16,549 nucleotides of DNA, taken from positions 1 to 16,549 of the forward strand of contig CAYPAS010000011.1 in the NCBI GenBank assembly GCA_964408785.1, in the 5' to 3' direction. The notes beneath the pieces are model-generated. The model worked only from the letters and a program-made list of their open reading frames with translations, ran no database searches and was not told the origin of the DNA. The translations under genes and the position numbers were made by a program. The DNA is from UBA12465 sp964408785. Its GTDB lineage: Bacteria; Patescibacteriota; Patescibacteriia; Patescibacteriales; UBA12465. Below, one piece after another: positions 6,065 to 13,233 of the stretch (positions within the stretch are counted from its first letter, which is position 1; each line of letters opens with the position of its first letter).

Positions 6065-7018
6065 ATGGCAAAGACCAAGGAAATATCAAGAAGAATAAAA
6101 TCAATCTCCAGCACTAAGAAAATCACCAAAGCGATGGAGATGGTGGCAGCTGCCAAAATGAGGCGGGCGATAGAAGCGGTTTTAAAGACCAGGACTTATG
6201 CCAATCTCAGCTGGGAGACGGTTTTGCATTTGGCTGAACTTTCCAAAAAACAAAAAGAGAGCGTCCATCCGTTATTAGCGCAAGCGGCCGCTGTCGTTGA
6301 TAAGGTTTGTTTGGTGCTTATCACTTCTAATCGCGGCATGTGCGGTTCTTATAACGCTGCCGTCATTAATAAGGCAATAAACTCAGTTAAAAAACACGCG
6401 GTTGATACTGATGTAGTTTTGGTTGGCCGTAAAGGGGCGGTAATTGCTAGTCAGGGATTAAATATTTTCGCTGAATTTGAAAAAAGCGATATTTTAAGCG
6501 ACATAAAAGATGTTTACCCGGTATCGAAATTGATTATCGAATCGTTTTTGTCTGGGAAATATGGAAAAATATTCGTTGCCTACACTGACTTTGTTAATCC
6601 TGTAAAACAGGTTCCTCGCGTTAAACAGCTTTTACCAGTAACTATCGATAGCGTTGATGAATATTTAGGTATAGTTGGAAAAGAGTCGCCAGTAGCAGTC
6701 AGTAAAGGGTTGATGGAGGAGAAGGAAGCTAAGCATCTGAAAGCTGAAGGGTTTTCTTTTGAATATAAATTTGAACCGAATCCGCGGGAAGTTTTAGATA
6801 AGATAGTACCGCGTTTATTAGAGGTCCAGCTTTATCAGACTTTTTTAGAAGCTAATGCCTCAGAATATAGCGCCCAGATGACTGCTATGCATCAGGCGAC
6901 CGAAGCGGCTCAAGACATGGTTACTGAATTGACTCTTTTCTATAATAAAGTCAGACAGGCAGGCATTACGGCGGAAATCGCGGAAATTTCCGCTGGCGCC
7001 AATGCTTTATCAGAATAA
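6065..7018 (+). CDS. atpG: F-type ATP synthase subunit gamma (central shaft)
   Basis: The rotating shaft of F1. The N-terminal helix (MAKTKEISRRIKSISSTKKITKAMEMVAAAKMRRA region) and C-terminal helix (TELTLFYNKVRQAGITAEIAEISAGANAL) that form the coiled-coil shaft are both clear. A central Rossmann-like domain carries SNRGMCGSYNAAV. Length is 317, about 25-30 more than E. coli. The extra residues fall mainly around 200-235, before FEPNPREVLDKIVPRLLE, as a charged linker. It starts 3 bases after the atpA stop. Confidence 0.97.
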   Translation: MAKTKEISRRIKSISSTKKITKAMEMVAAAKMRRAIEAVLKTRTYANLSWETVLHLAELSKKQKESVHPLLAQAAAVVDKVCLVLITSNRGMCGSYNAAVINKAINSVKKHAVDTDVVLVGRKGAVIASQGLNIFAEFEKSDILSDIKDVYPVSKLIIESFLSGKYGKIFVAYTDFVNPVKQVPRVKQLLPVTIDSVDEYLGIVGKESPVAVSKGLMEEKEAKHLKAEGFSFEYKFEPNPREVLDKIVPRLLEVQLYQTFLEANASEYSAQMTAMHQATEAAQDMVTELTLFYNKVRQAGITAEIAEISAGANALSE

Positions 7019-7032
7019 TTAGTTTTAATAAT

Positions 7033-8412
7033 ATGAAAGATTCTAAGAAAAATTTCGGTACAGTGAAACAGGTTATCGGCGTTGTCGTCGATGTTCATTT
7101 TGAAGATCGTCTTCCGGAAATTTTTAATGCCCTTGAAGTCGATATCAACGGCCAACGTTTAGTTTTGGAAGTTGAACAGCACACTGGATCAAATTTGGTC
7201 CGCACTATCGCCATGGGCTCGACTGATGGTTTGAAAAGAGGTGATGAAGTTTTGGATACTGGTGCGCCGATTTCTGTTCCTGTTGGTCAGGAAACTTTAG
7301 GACGCATTTTTGACGTTTTAGGCAACACGATAGACGGTGGCGACGAAGCTAAGACTGAAAAAAAATATCCAATACATCGTTCAGCTCCTAAATTTACCGA
7401 TCAATCAAATAATATTGAAATATTAGAAACCGGTATCAAAGTTATCGATCTTATCTGCCCGATAGTCAAAGGTGGCAAGGTCGGTCTTTTTGGCGGTGCT
7501 GGTGTCGGCAAGACTGTCGTTATCCAAGAATTAATTCATAATATCGCTTCAGAACACGGCGGTTATTCGGTTTTTGCCGGCGTCGGTGAACGTACCCGTG
7601 AAGGTAATGATCTTTATCACGAATTTAAAGACAGCGGCGTTTTGGATAAGGTTTCCATGGTTTTCGGCCAGATGAATGAACCGCCAGGATCGCGTGCTCG
7701 CGTGGCTCTTTCCGGTCTATCTATCGCTGAGTATTTCCGTGATGAAAAAAATCAGGATGTTCTTTTCTTCGTTGATAATATTTTCCGTTTCACCCAGGCT
7801 GGCTCGGAGGTTTCCGCTCTTTTGGGCCGCATGCCTTCAGCCGTCGGTTATCAGCCGACCTTAGCTTCAGAAATGGGTGAATTGCAGGAACGTATTACCT
7901 CAACCAAAAATGGTTCGATCACTTCTATCCAGGCGGTTTACGTACCGGCTGACGATTTAACCGATCCAGCTCCGGCTACTACTTTCGGCCACCTCGATTC
8001 AACCGTGGTTCTTTCCCGTTCTCTTTCGGAATTAGGTATTTATCCTGCTGTCGATCCGCTCGATTCTTCTTCGGTTATTCTTGATCCGAAGGTTGTCGGT
8101 CAAGAACATTATGAAGTGGCTCGCGGCGTTCAGAAAATATTACAGCGCTATAAGGAATTACAAGATATTATCGCTATTTTAGGTATGGAAGAATTGTCGC
8201 CGGAAGATAAGGTTATAGTCGCCCGCGCCCGTAAGATTCAAAAATTCCTTTCCCAGCCGAATTTCGTCGCTGAACAGTTTACCGGTCGCCCGGGAAAATA
8301 TGTTAAATTGACTGATACTGTCCGCAGTTTCCGGGAGATTTTAGATGGTTTGCATGATACTAAAGCGGAAGACTCCTTTTATATGTGCGGTGGTATTGAA
8401 GATGTCAAATAA
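7033..8412 (+). CDS. atpD: F-type ATP synthase subunit beta (catalytic)
   Basis: Catalytic subunit, 459 residues. The P-loop is GGAGVGKT (154-161). The catalytic Glu186 and neighbouring Arg187 lie in GERTREGNDLYHE. Walker B ends at Asp248 (VLFFVDNIFRFTQAGSEVSALLGR), and MPSAVGYQPTLASEMG and VYVPADDLTDPAPATTF are invariant family blocks. The DELSEED lever is represented by EELSPEDK. Everything needed for catalysis is intact. The leader AATTAGTTTTAATAATATG is nearly identical to that of atpA. It starts 14 bases after atpG and ends 6 bases before atpC. Confidence 0.99.
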   Translation: MKDSKKNFGTVKQVIGVVVDVHFEDRLPEIFNALEVDINGQRLVLEVEQHTGSNLVRTIAMGSTDGLKRGDEVLDTGAPISVPVGQETLGRIFDVLGNTIDGGDEAKTEKKYPIHRSAPKFTDQSNNIEILETGIKVIDLICPIVKGGKVGLFGGAGVGKTVVIQELIHNIASEHGGYSVFAGVGERTREGNDLYHEFKDSGVLDKVSMVFGQMNEPPGSRARVALSGLSIAEYFRDEKNQDVLFFVDNIFRFTQAGSEVSALLGRMPSAVGYQPTLASEMGELQERITSTKNGSITSIQAVYVPADDLTDPAPATTFGHLDSTVVLSRSLSELGIYPAVDPLDSSSVILDPKVVGQEHYEVARGVQKILQRYKELQDIIAILGMEELSPEDKVIVARARKIQKFLSQPNFVAEQFTGRPGKYVKLTDTVRSFREILDGLHDTKAEDSFYMCGGIEDVK

Positions 8413-8418
8413 TAAATT

Positions 8419-8859
8419 ATGTCCGAAAAGACTATAAAATTTGAAATAGTTACCCCAGAAAGAGTTGTTTGGCGGCGTGAAGTCAGCCAATTAACTGTGC
8501 CAACAACGACGGGGGAAATAACCGTTCTGCCGAATCACATTCCTTTGGTTTCTATACTTCAGCCAGGCGTTATTTCTTTTAAAGATATTACCTCGCAGGA
8601 AGTGGAAATAGTCGCCGTTTCTAATGGTTTTATTGAGGTAATGAAAGATAAGGTCGTTATTTTGGCAGATACCGCGGAAAGAGCGGAGGAACTTGATGAA
8701 GGCCGGATAAAAGAGGCTCAGATAAGGGCCGAAGAACGACGCCACCAAGCACAGTCAGTCGACTCTATGCAATTCGCTGATATTTCGGCCCAAATTGAAA
8801 AGCAGCTGGCGCGCGAAAAGGCCTTGAATCGCTGGCGTAAATTAAAGAAAGCTAGTTAA
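8419..8859 (+). CDS. atpC: F-type ATP synthase subunit epsilon
   Basis: Sits at the foot of the gamma shaft and can inhibit ATP hydrolysis. It has 146 residues: an N-terminal beta-sandwich (about 1-88, beginning IKFEIVTPERVVWRREVSQLTVPT and containing GEITVLPNHIPLVSILQPGV, a family hallmark) and a C-terminal helical hairpin (about 90-146, ERAEELDEGRIKEAQ then the second helix with a basic end RWRKLKKAS). The two-helix C-terminus is full length, so autoinhibition is possible. There is no Shine-Dalgarno; the start is AAATTATG. Confidence 0.96.
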   Translation: MSEKTIKFEIVTPERVVWRREVSQLTVPTTTGEITVLPNHIPLVSILQPGVISFKDITSQEVEIVAVSNGFIEVMKDKVVILADTAERAEELDEGRIKEAQIRAEERRHQAQSVDSMQFADISAQIEKQLAREKALNRWRKLKKAS

Positions 8860-8866
8860 CCATAAA

Positions 8867-8873
8867 TAAGGAG
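8867..8873 (+). promoter_or_regulatory. Canonical Shine-Dalgarno TAAGGAG
   Basis: TAAGGAG lies 7 bases before the ATG at 8881. It is the only full-strength Shine-Dalgarno in front of any gene in this window and it fixes the start of the downstream gene. Confidence 0.9.
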
Positions 8874-8880
8874 AAAAAAT

Positions 8881-9669
8881 ATGAACTTTGAAAATCATGA
8901 AAGTAATCTTGAACAAGAAATGAATGTCGGCTGGGAAAAATCCCTTAATAACCGTTTTATAAAATCCTTACAAGAAGGATCTAATCTTCAAGATTTGTTA
9001 AACGAAGAGTTGGAGAAAAAGGAGTTTTTTGAGGAATTAGATACGATAGACTGCTCTGACGGGTGTGTTTTGAGCGGTAAGAAAATTGGCATCGCTGGTA
9101 GTGGTTTGTTGCTACCGCCAGAAGAAAGAAAAGCTTTTATTGAAGCATATAAAGGAAAAATAAAGGCGGTGTCTACTCATTTCGATTGTGGCGCGGCCAA
9201 AGCGGCTTTCACCTCTTTAACAAAAGATGAACTTCCGGAAGGAATTTCTACTTCTGATGAATACGGCACTTATGTTGGTAAAGAAACTGCCGAAGCTTTA
9301 GGAGCGGAACATATTTATCTTGATGAAGAAGAACTGGCTAACAACTACCATAATGAAATGGCTTTAGTCGTTGATCAGAGCGGCAAATTTAATCCTGATA
9401 ATATCGAAGATTTCCCGGCTCATTTTTTGTGCAGCGGCGCTGGTTTTTCTCTGTCACCGGAATATATGGGTAAAGAAATTGCCATGTTGTCAGGCATTGC
9501 TCTTGGTGGTCACGGTTTCGGTCAGAGATTTAATAACGGTAATCCTTTTCGTATAATGATTATTGCCAATAATGAAGAAGAAAAAACGCGTTGGCAGGAA
9601 ATTGCCGAGAAGGCCGTCAATGATTTTGGCGACCGAGTCAAGATTGAAACTTTTGTTAGAAAAGACTAG
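8881..9669 (+). CDS. Divergent carbonic-anhydrase-like protein (beta/CDCA-type metal site)
   Basis: A 262-residue soluble protein, last gene of the ATP synthase operon (21 bases after atpC). The first 50 residues are charged and helical. Then comes a pattern like the zinc site of beta carbonic anhydrases: Cys58-Ser-Asp60 (family CxDxR), a Gly-rich strand KKIGIAGSG, and THFDCGAAK giving His100-x-x-Cys103 (family HxxCG). The usual Arg two residues after the Asp is Cys62 here, so the Asp-Arg dyad that tunes the metal-bound water is broken. A later segment (NYHNEMALVVDQSGKFN, about 154-170) recalls the end of cadmium-type (CDCA) enzymes. No signal peptide or membrane segment is seen. The family link is my pattern match by eye, and the protein could be a metal-binding relative without CA activity. 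The strong Shine-Dalgarno sets it apart from the atp genes. Confidence 0.6.
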   Translation: MNFENHESNLEQEMNVGWEKSLNNRFIKSLQEGSNLQDLLNEELEKKEFFEELDTIDCSDGCVLSGKKIGIAGSGLLLPPEERKAFIEAYKGKIKAVSTHFDCGAAKAAFTSLTKDELPEGISTSDEYGTYVGKETAEALGAEHIYLDEEELANNYHNEMALVVDQSGKFNPDNIEDFPAHFLCSGAGFSLSPEYMGKEIAMLSGIALGGHGFGQRFNNGNPFRIMIIANNEEEKTRWQEIAEKAVNDFGDRVKIETFVRKD

Positions 9670-9675
9670 CTATAA

Positions 9676-9706
9676 AAACCCTGCCAAATGGCAGGGTTTG
9701 TTTTTT
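9676..9706. terminator. Bidirectional intrinsic terminator between the atp operon and uppP
   Basis: A perfect 10-bp stem AAACCCTGCC (9676-9685) / GGCAGGGTTT (9690-9699) with loop AAAT. On the plus strand G then T6 follow; on the minus strand the A-run 9674-9678 gives a U-tract. It serves the plus-strand operon and the convergent uppP gene. Confidence 0.93.
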
Positions 9707-9710
9707 ATTT

Positions 9711-10499
9711 TTAAGCAATTATCCAGAAGGAAATTAGTAGGGCGATAATTATTCGGTACCAGCCGAAATATTGGAAATCATTTTTTTGGATGTAGCGGAT
9801 TAGGAATTTAGCGCCGATAATCGCTGTTATAAAGGAAACGACAAAACCGATTAACCAGGCTAGCCAATCATTACCAGAGAGTGCGGCAATGAGCAGGCGG
9901 CTTTTATAAATATCAAGAAAAGTGGCAGCCGCCATGGTGGGGATTGCCAGTAAAAAGGAAAATTCTACTATTTCTTCGCGCTTGATATTAAAGGCTAAAC
10001 CGCCGATAATTGTCGCTGCTGAGCGGGAAACCCCGGGAACTATAGCCACTGCTTGGCAGGCGCCGATAGCCGCCGCTTGCTTTAAAGACATTTCTTCCAG
10101 ATTTATCTCTTTTTTTGTGGCAGCTTTTTTAGCATGATAACGTTCAAAGGCGATGATAAATAAACCGCCGAGAAAAAGACTGGCGGCAATTAGTGGATAG
10201 CTGTCCATTAAATAGTCTTTAACCAGTTTATAAAAAATAAGGCCGATAAAAGAGGTAACTAAGAAAGCGACAGCAACTCGGCTGATTATTTTTGGTGATT
10301 TTATGAATTTTTTCCAATAAAGCAGGAAAGCAGCTAATATAGCACCCAGCTGGATTGATATTTCAAAAGTTTTTAAAAAATCACTGCTGGGGATTTTTAG
10401 CAGGGCACTGGCAATTATCAAGTGGGCGGTTGAAGATACTGGCAAGAATTCGCTTAAACCCTCGACTAAACCCAGGATGGCCGCTTGCATCATGTTCAT
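9711..10499 (-). CDS. uppP: Undecaprenyl-diphosphatase (UppP/BacA family)
   Basis: Integral membrane enzyme that dephosphorylates undecaprenyl pyrophosphate to recycle the lipid carrier for cell-wall synthesis; also known for bacitracin resistance. Both family motifs are present: the (E/Q)xxxE block LVEGLSEFLPVSSTAH (Glu13, Glu17, Ser22-Ser23, His26) and PGVSRSAAT with the catalytic Arg159. Eight or so hydrophobic helices span the 262 residues, the usual length. The start is ATG at 10497-10499; Met3 and Met4 are also possible. It is the only minus-strand gene, convergent with the atp operon and divergent from groESL across a 186-base gap. Confidence 0.96.
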   Translation of the reverse strand: MNMMQAAILGLVEGLSEFLPVSSTAHLIIASALLKIPSSDFLKTFEISIQLGAILAAFLLYWKKFIKSPKIISRVAVAFLVTSFIGLIFYKLVKDYLMDSYPLIAASLFLGGLFIIAFERYHAKKAATKKEINLEEMSLKQAAAIGACQAVAIVPGVSRSAATIIGGLAFNIKREEIVEFSFLLAIPTMAAATFLDIYKSRLLIAALSGNDWLAWLIGFVVSFITAIIGAKFLIRYIQKNDFQYFGWYRIIIALLISFWIIA

Positions 10500-10601
10500 A
10501 TAATTGTTTATTATTAGCTTAATTTATTTTAAGAAAATATCTTTTATTATTGTATCGTAAAATCGATCATAAATACAGCTGTTTGTATTTATTTTATACT
10601 C

Positions 10602-10630
10602 TTGACAGCTAATGGTACAGGAATTAAAAT
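10602..10630 (+). promoter_or_regulatory. groES-groEL promoter
   Basis: A perfect TTGACA (10602-10607), a 17-base spacer and TAAAAT (10625-10630). Transcription should begin near 10637, inside the CIRCE-type repeat, giving a leader of about 50 bases. Confidence 0.83.
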
Positions 10631-10633
10631 GGT

Positions 10634-10664
10634 TATTAGCAGTCTAGTATTATGACTGCTAATA
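10634..10664. promoter_or_regulatory. CIRCE-type HrcA operator, variant sequence
   Basis: TTAGCAGTC (10636-10644), a 9-base spacer, then GACTGCTAA (10654-10662), extended by one T/A and one A/T pair on each side to 11-bp arms. The known CIRCE consensus is TTAGCACTC-N9-GAGTGCTAA. This site differs only at arm position 7 (C to G), with the matching change in the other arm, so symmetry is kept. It sits 3 to 5 bases after the -10 box, where bound HrcA would block initiation. The RNA hairpin would also be in the groES leader. Confidence 0.85.
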
Positions 10665-10685
10665 TAAAATTTAAAAAATAAATAT

Positions 10686-10976
10686 ATGAAATTAAAACCA
10701 TTATTTAACAATGTCGTGTTGAAACCTCTTAAAAAAGAGGAAATGACTAAATCTGGCTTAGTCTTGCCGGATAGTTCTGATAAAGAAAAGCCGGAAAGAG
10801 GAGAAGTCGTTGCTGTCGGCAGCGGCAAAATCTTGGATAATGGCCAATTACTGCCATTAACTGTTAAAGTTGGCGATAAAGTGATTTTTAAAAAATATTC
10901 TCCTGACGAGTTCAAGGAAAATGGGGAGGAATATTTAGTTTTAAGCGAGAGCGATATTATTGCTATTTTAGAATAA
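10686..10976 (+). CDS. groES: Co-chaperonin GroES
   Basis: Heptameric lid of the GroEL cage, 96 residues (normal). It has the N-terminal LKPLFNNVVLKPL strand, the mobile loop that touches GroEL (KEEMTKSGLVLPDSS), the PERGEVVAVGSG segment and KVGDKVIFKKYSPDEF with a C-terminal SDIIAILE. Only an AT-rich leader precedes the ATG; no Shine-Dalgarno. It is co-transcribed with groEL 21 bases downstream under the variant CIRCE element. Confidence 0.97.
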   Translation: MKLKPLFNNVVLKPLKKEEMTKSGLVLPDSSDKEKPERGEVVAVGSGKILDNGQLLPLTVKVGDKVIFKKYSPDEFKENGEEYLVLSESDIIAILE

Positions 10977-10997
10977 ATAAAAATTAAGTATAAATAT

Positions 10998-12659
10998 ATG
11001 GCAAAACAGATAATCTTTGATGAAAAAGCTCGTCTTTCCTTAAAGAAAGGCGTTGATCAATTGGCCAACGCTGTTAAAGTAACTCTTGGCCCTAAAGGTC
11101 GCAATGTTGTTATTTCCCGTTCTTATGGTGCTCCGATAATCACCAAAGACGGCGTGACGGTAGCTAAGGAAATCGAACTTGAGGATAAATTTGAAAATGT
11201 CGGCGCCGAAATAATCAAGGAGGCTAGCTCAAAAACCAATGACGCCGCCGGCGATGGAACGACGACAGCTACGGTTTTAGCGCAAGCTATAATCAATGTT
11301 GGCTTAAAAATGGTCGCTGCTGGCATCAATCCGATAGAAATAAGGCAGGGGATAGAAAAGCGGGTTTCGGAAATAGTTGCCGAGCTCAAGAAGATGTCTA
11401 AAAATATATCTTCCAAAGAAGAAATCGCCCAAGTTGCTTCTATTTCCGCTAATGATGAAGAAATTGGCAACATTATCGCTGAAGCTATGGATAGCGTTGG
11501 CAAAGAAGGGGTTATAACCGTGGAAGAAGGGCAGTCTTTCGGGGTAGAAAAAGAAGTTGTCGACGGCATGCAGTTTGACAAAGGTTATATTTCTCCTTAC
11601 ATGATTAGTAACCAGGACACAATGAAGGCCGAAATGAGCGATCCTTATATACTTTTAACGGACAAGAAGATATCTTCTGTCCAAGAAATATTGCCTTTGT
11701 TGGAGAAAGTTGTCCAGTCGGGCAAGAAAGATTTGGTTATAATTGCCGAAGATATCGATGGTGAGGCTTTAGCCACTTTTGTCTTGAATAAGTTGCGCGG
11801 CATCTTTAATGTCTTAGGAATAAAAGCCCCTGGTTTTGGTGATCGTCGCAAGGCCATGTTGGAAGACATTGCTGTTTTAACCGGTGGCCGGGTGATTACC
11901 GAAGAAGTTGGTTTAAAGCTTGATAAGGCGGAATTGGAAGATTTGGGCAGAGCTCGTAAAGTTGTCGCCAGCAAAGACAATACTACTATTGTCGATGGCC
12001 AAGGTAAGGCTGAAGATATTGCCGCTCGCGTTTCTGCTTTGCGTAAAGAAAGGGAATTGCTTGATTCTGATTTTGATAAAGAAAAGATTCAGGAACGTAT
12101 TGCCAAGCTTTCTGGCGGTGTCGCTGTTATTAAGGTGGGTGCGGCTACGGAAACAGAAATGAAAGAAAAGAAGTATCGCATTGAAGATGCTTTGAATGCC
12201 ACTAAGGCTGCGGTTGAAGAAGGCGTGGTTCCAGGTGGCGGCCTAGCTTTGGCTTTGGCCTGTTATGGACAGGATTTTGCCGCTTTTGAAAATGAATTAC
12301 GTTCTGATAATAAGCATGTGGGAGAAAAGATAATTAATGCCGCCATCTTAGAACCGATAAAGCAAATTGCCGCTAATGCTGGCGTTGATGGATCGTTGAT
12401 ATTGCAACGTATAATAGAAGAAAATAAGAATTCCAAGGAGGTCAAGGGCTATAATGCCGCTAGCGGCGAATTCGTCGATATGGTAAAAGCTGGCATTGTC
12501 GACCCGACGAAGGTTGTTCGTTCTGCCCTTGAAAATGCAGCTTCAGCGGCTATGATGTTTTTAACGACCGAAGCGGTAATTACTGATAAGCCGGAAAACA
12601 AGGATAATTGTTCTTGCGGCCATAATCATGGCGGTTTAGGGATGGACGGCATGATGTAA
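10998..12659 (+). CDS. groEL: Chaperonin GroEL (Hsp60) with a Cys/His tail
   Basis: ATP-driven folding cage, 553 residues. Conserved blocks: KVTLGPKGRNVVI, the nucleotide site GDGTTTATVLAQ (Asp86), the central KLSGGVAVIKVGAATETEMKEKK stretch, EDALNATKAAVEEGVVPGGG and the C-terminal equatorial helices. All catalytic features look intact. The tail differs from the common Gly-Gly-Met repeat: the last 16 residues read CSCGHNHGGLGMDGMM, placing Cys538, Cys540, His542 and His544 as a possible metal-binding cluster that would project into the central cavity, followed by a remnant GM motif. The gene is followed by a strong terminator. Confidence 0.98.
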   Translation: MAKQIIFDEKARLSLKKGVDQLANAVKVTLGPKGRNVVISRSYGAPIITKDGVTVAKEIELEDKFENVGAEIIKEASSKTNDAAGDGTTTATVLAQAIINVGLKMVAAGINPIEIRQGIEKRVSEIVAELKKMSKNISSKEEIAQVASISANDEEIGNIIAEAMDSVGKEGVITVEEGQSFGVEKEVVDGMQFDKGYISPYMISNQDTMKAEMSDPYILLTDKKISSVQEILPLLEKVVQSGKKDLVIIAEDIDGEALATFVLNKLRGIFNVLGIKAPGFGDRRKAMLEDIAVLTGGRVITEEVGLKLDKAELEDLGRARKVVASKDNTTIVDGQGKAEDIAARVSALRKERELLDSDFDKEKIQERIAKLSGGVAVIKVGAATETEMKEKKYRIEDALNATKAAVEEGVVPGGGLALALACYGQDFAAFENELRSDNKHVGEKIINAAILEPIKQIAANAGVDGSLILQRIIEENKNSKEVKGYNAASGEFVDMVKAGIVDPTKVVRSALENAASAAMMFLTTEAVITDKPENKDNCSCGHNHGGLGMDGMM

Positions 12660-12676
12660 GATTATTCATAAAAAAG

Positions 12677-12707
12677 AAACCGGTGACTAGCAGTCGCCGG
12701 TTTTTTT
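12677..12707 (+). terminator. Intrinsic terminator of groESL
   Basis: A 12-bp stem AAACCGGTGACT (12677-12688) / AGTCGCCGGTTT (12692-12703) with one T-G wobble and the loop AGC. The T-run is 12701-12707. A5 upstream (12671-12675) gives weak activity on the other strand. It begins 18 bases after the groEL stop codon. Confidence 0.93.
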
Positions 12708-12720
12708 ATTGGCGATTTTT

Positions 12721-12729
12721 TGTTATAAT
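12721..12729 (+). promoter_or_regulatory. Extended -10 promoter for the nucleotidyltransferase-mltG operon
   Basis: TGTTATAAT is a perfect TATAAT (12724-12729) with the upstream TG of an extended -10 element. No good -35 box exists because the T-tract of the groEL terminator lies at that distance. The ATG follows at 12748. Confidence 0.65.
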
Positions 12730-12747
12730 GTTAATAAGCATAAAATT

Positions 12748-13233
12748 ATGAAAAAACAAGAAAATCTAACAAAAAAACCAGTAATTGTTGCTGTTTCCGG
12801 CTATTTTAATCCTTTGCACGTCGGCCATTTAGAAATGATCAGCCGTTCCAAGAGATTAGGGGATAAGTTGGTGGCTATCGTTAATAGCGATTTGCAGGTT
12901 AAATTGAAGGGAAGCGTGCCTTTTATGAAAGAGGCTGACCGTTTAAAAATAGTCGCCGCTCTGCGCGATGTTGACGAAGTTTTCTTGTCTATTGATAAAG
13001 ACATGACAGTTTGCCGCTCCTTAGCCAAAGTCCGTCCGAATATTTTTGCTAATGGTGGCGATCGCCATAGTCTCGTTAATGTTCCGGAATATCCTGTTTG
13101 CCAAAAGTATGGAATAAAAATGGTCGATGGCTTGGGTAAGAAAATCAGGGCTAGCTCTAAAATTATCGCTCGCGCGGCCGCTTTGGAGGAGAAAGTAAAA
13201 GCCTCTAAGGATAAAGTCAGCCGAAAAAAATGA
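12748..13233 (+). CDS. Cytidylyl/adenylyltransferase-family nucleotidyltransferase
   Basis: A 161-residue HxGH nucleotidyltransferase: GYFNPLHVGHLEMI (His24, His27) forms the phosphate-binding site of the cytidylyltransferase-like superfamily, followed by LVAIVNSDLQ, the substrate region KEADRLKIVAALRDVDEVFLS, and FANGGDRH, close to the family's 'F.kGgD'. The family joins a nucleotide to a phosphorylated small molecule (glycerol-3-phosphate, heptose-1-phosphate, FMN or pantetheine-phosphate). I cannot tell which substrate applies here. The size and GGDRH block resemble the RfaE2/TagD group more than CoaD. The start is ATG 12748, supported by the promoter at 12721-12729; an in-frame TTG at 12709 would precede that promoter. 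The stop overlaps the mltG start (ATGA). Confidence 0.85.
   Translation: MKKQENLTKKPVIVAVSGYFNPLHVGHLEMISRSKRLGDKLVAIVNSDLQVKLKGSVPFMKEADRLKIVAALRDVDEVFLSIDKDMTVCRSLAKVRPNIFANGGDRHSLVNVPEYPVCQKYGIKMVDGLGKKIRASSKIIARAAALEEKVKASKDKVSRKK

Noticed and set aside
10549..10554. Possible minus-strand -10 box (TACAAT) for uppP
   Set aside because: No acceptable -35 box at 16-18 bases; the AT-rich gap would give such matches by chance. The uppP promoter is probably in 10500-10600 but I cannot place it.
11123..11581. 152-codon open frame on the minus strand opposite groEL
   Set aside because: It lies wholly inside groEL in antisense, has Ser/Ile/Leu-rich low-information sequence and no promoter or family motif; an artefact of groEL codon use.
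12709..12747. N-terminal extension of the nucleotidyltransferase from a TTG at 12709
   Set aside because: The extension would cover the extended -10 promoter and start inside the groEL terminator region; ATG 12748 gives a normal family N-terminus.
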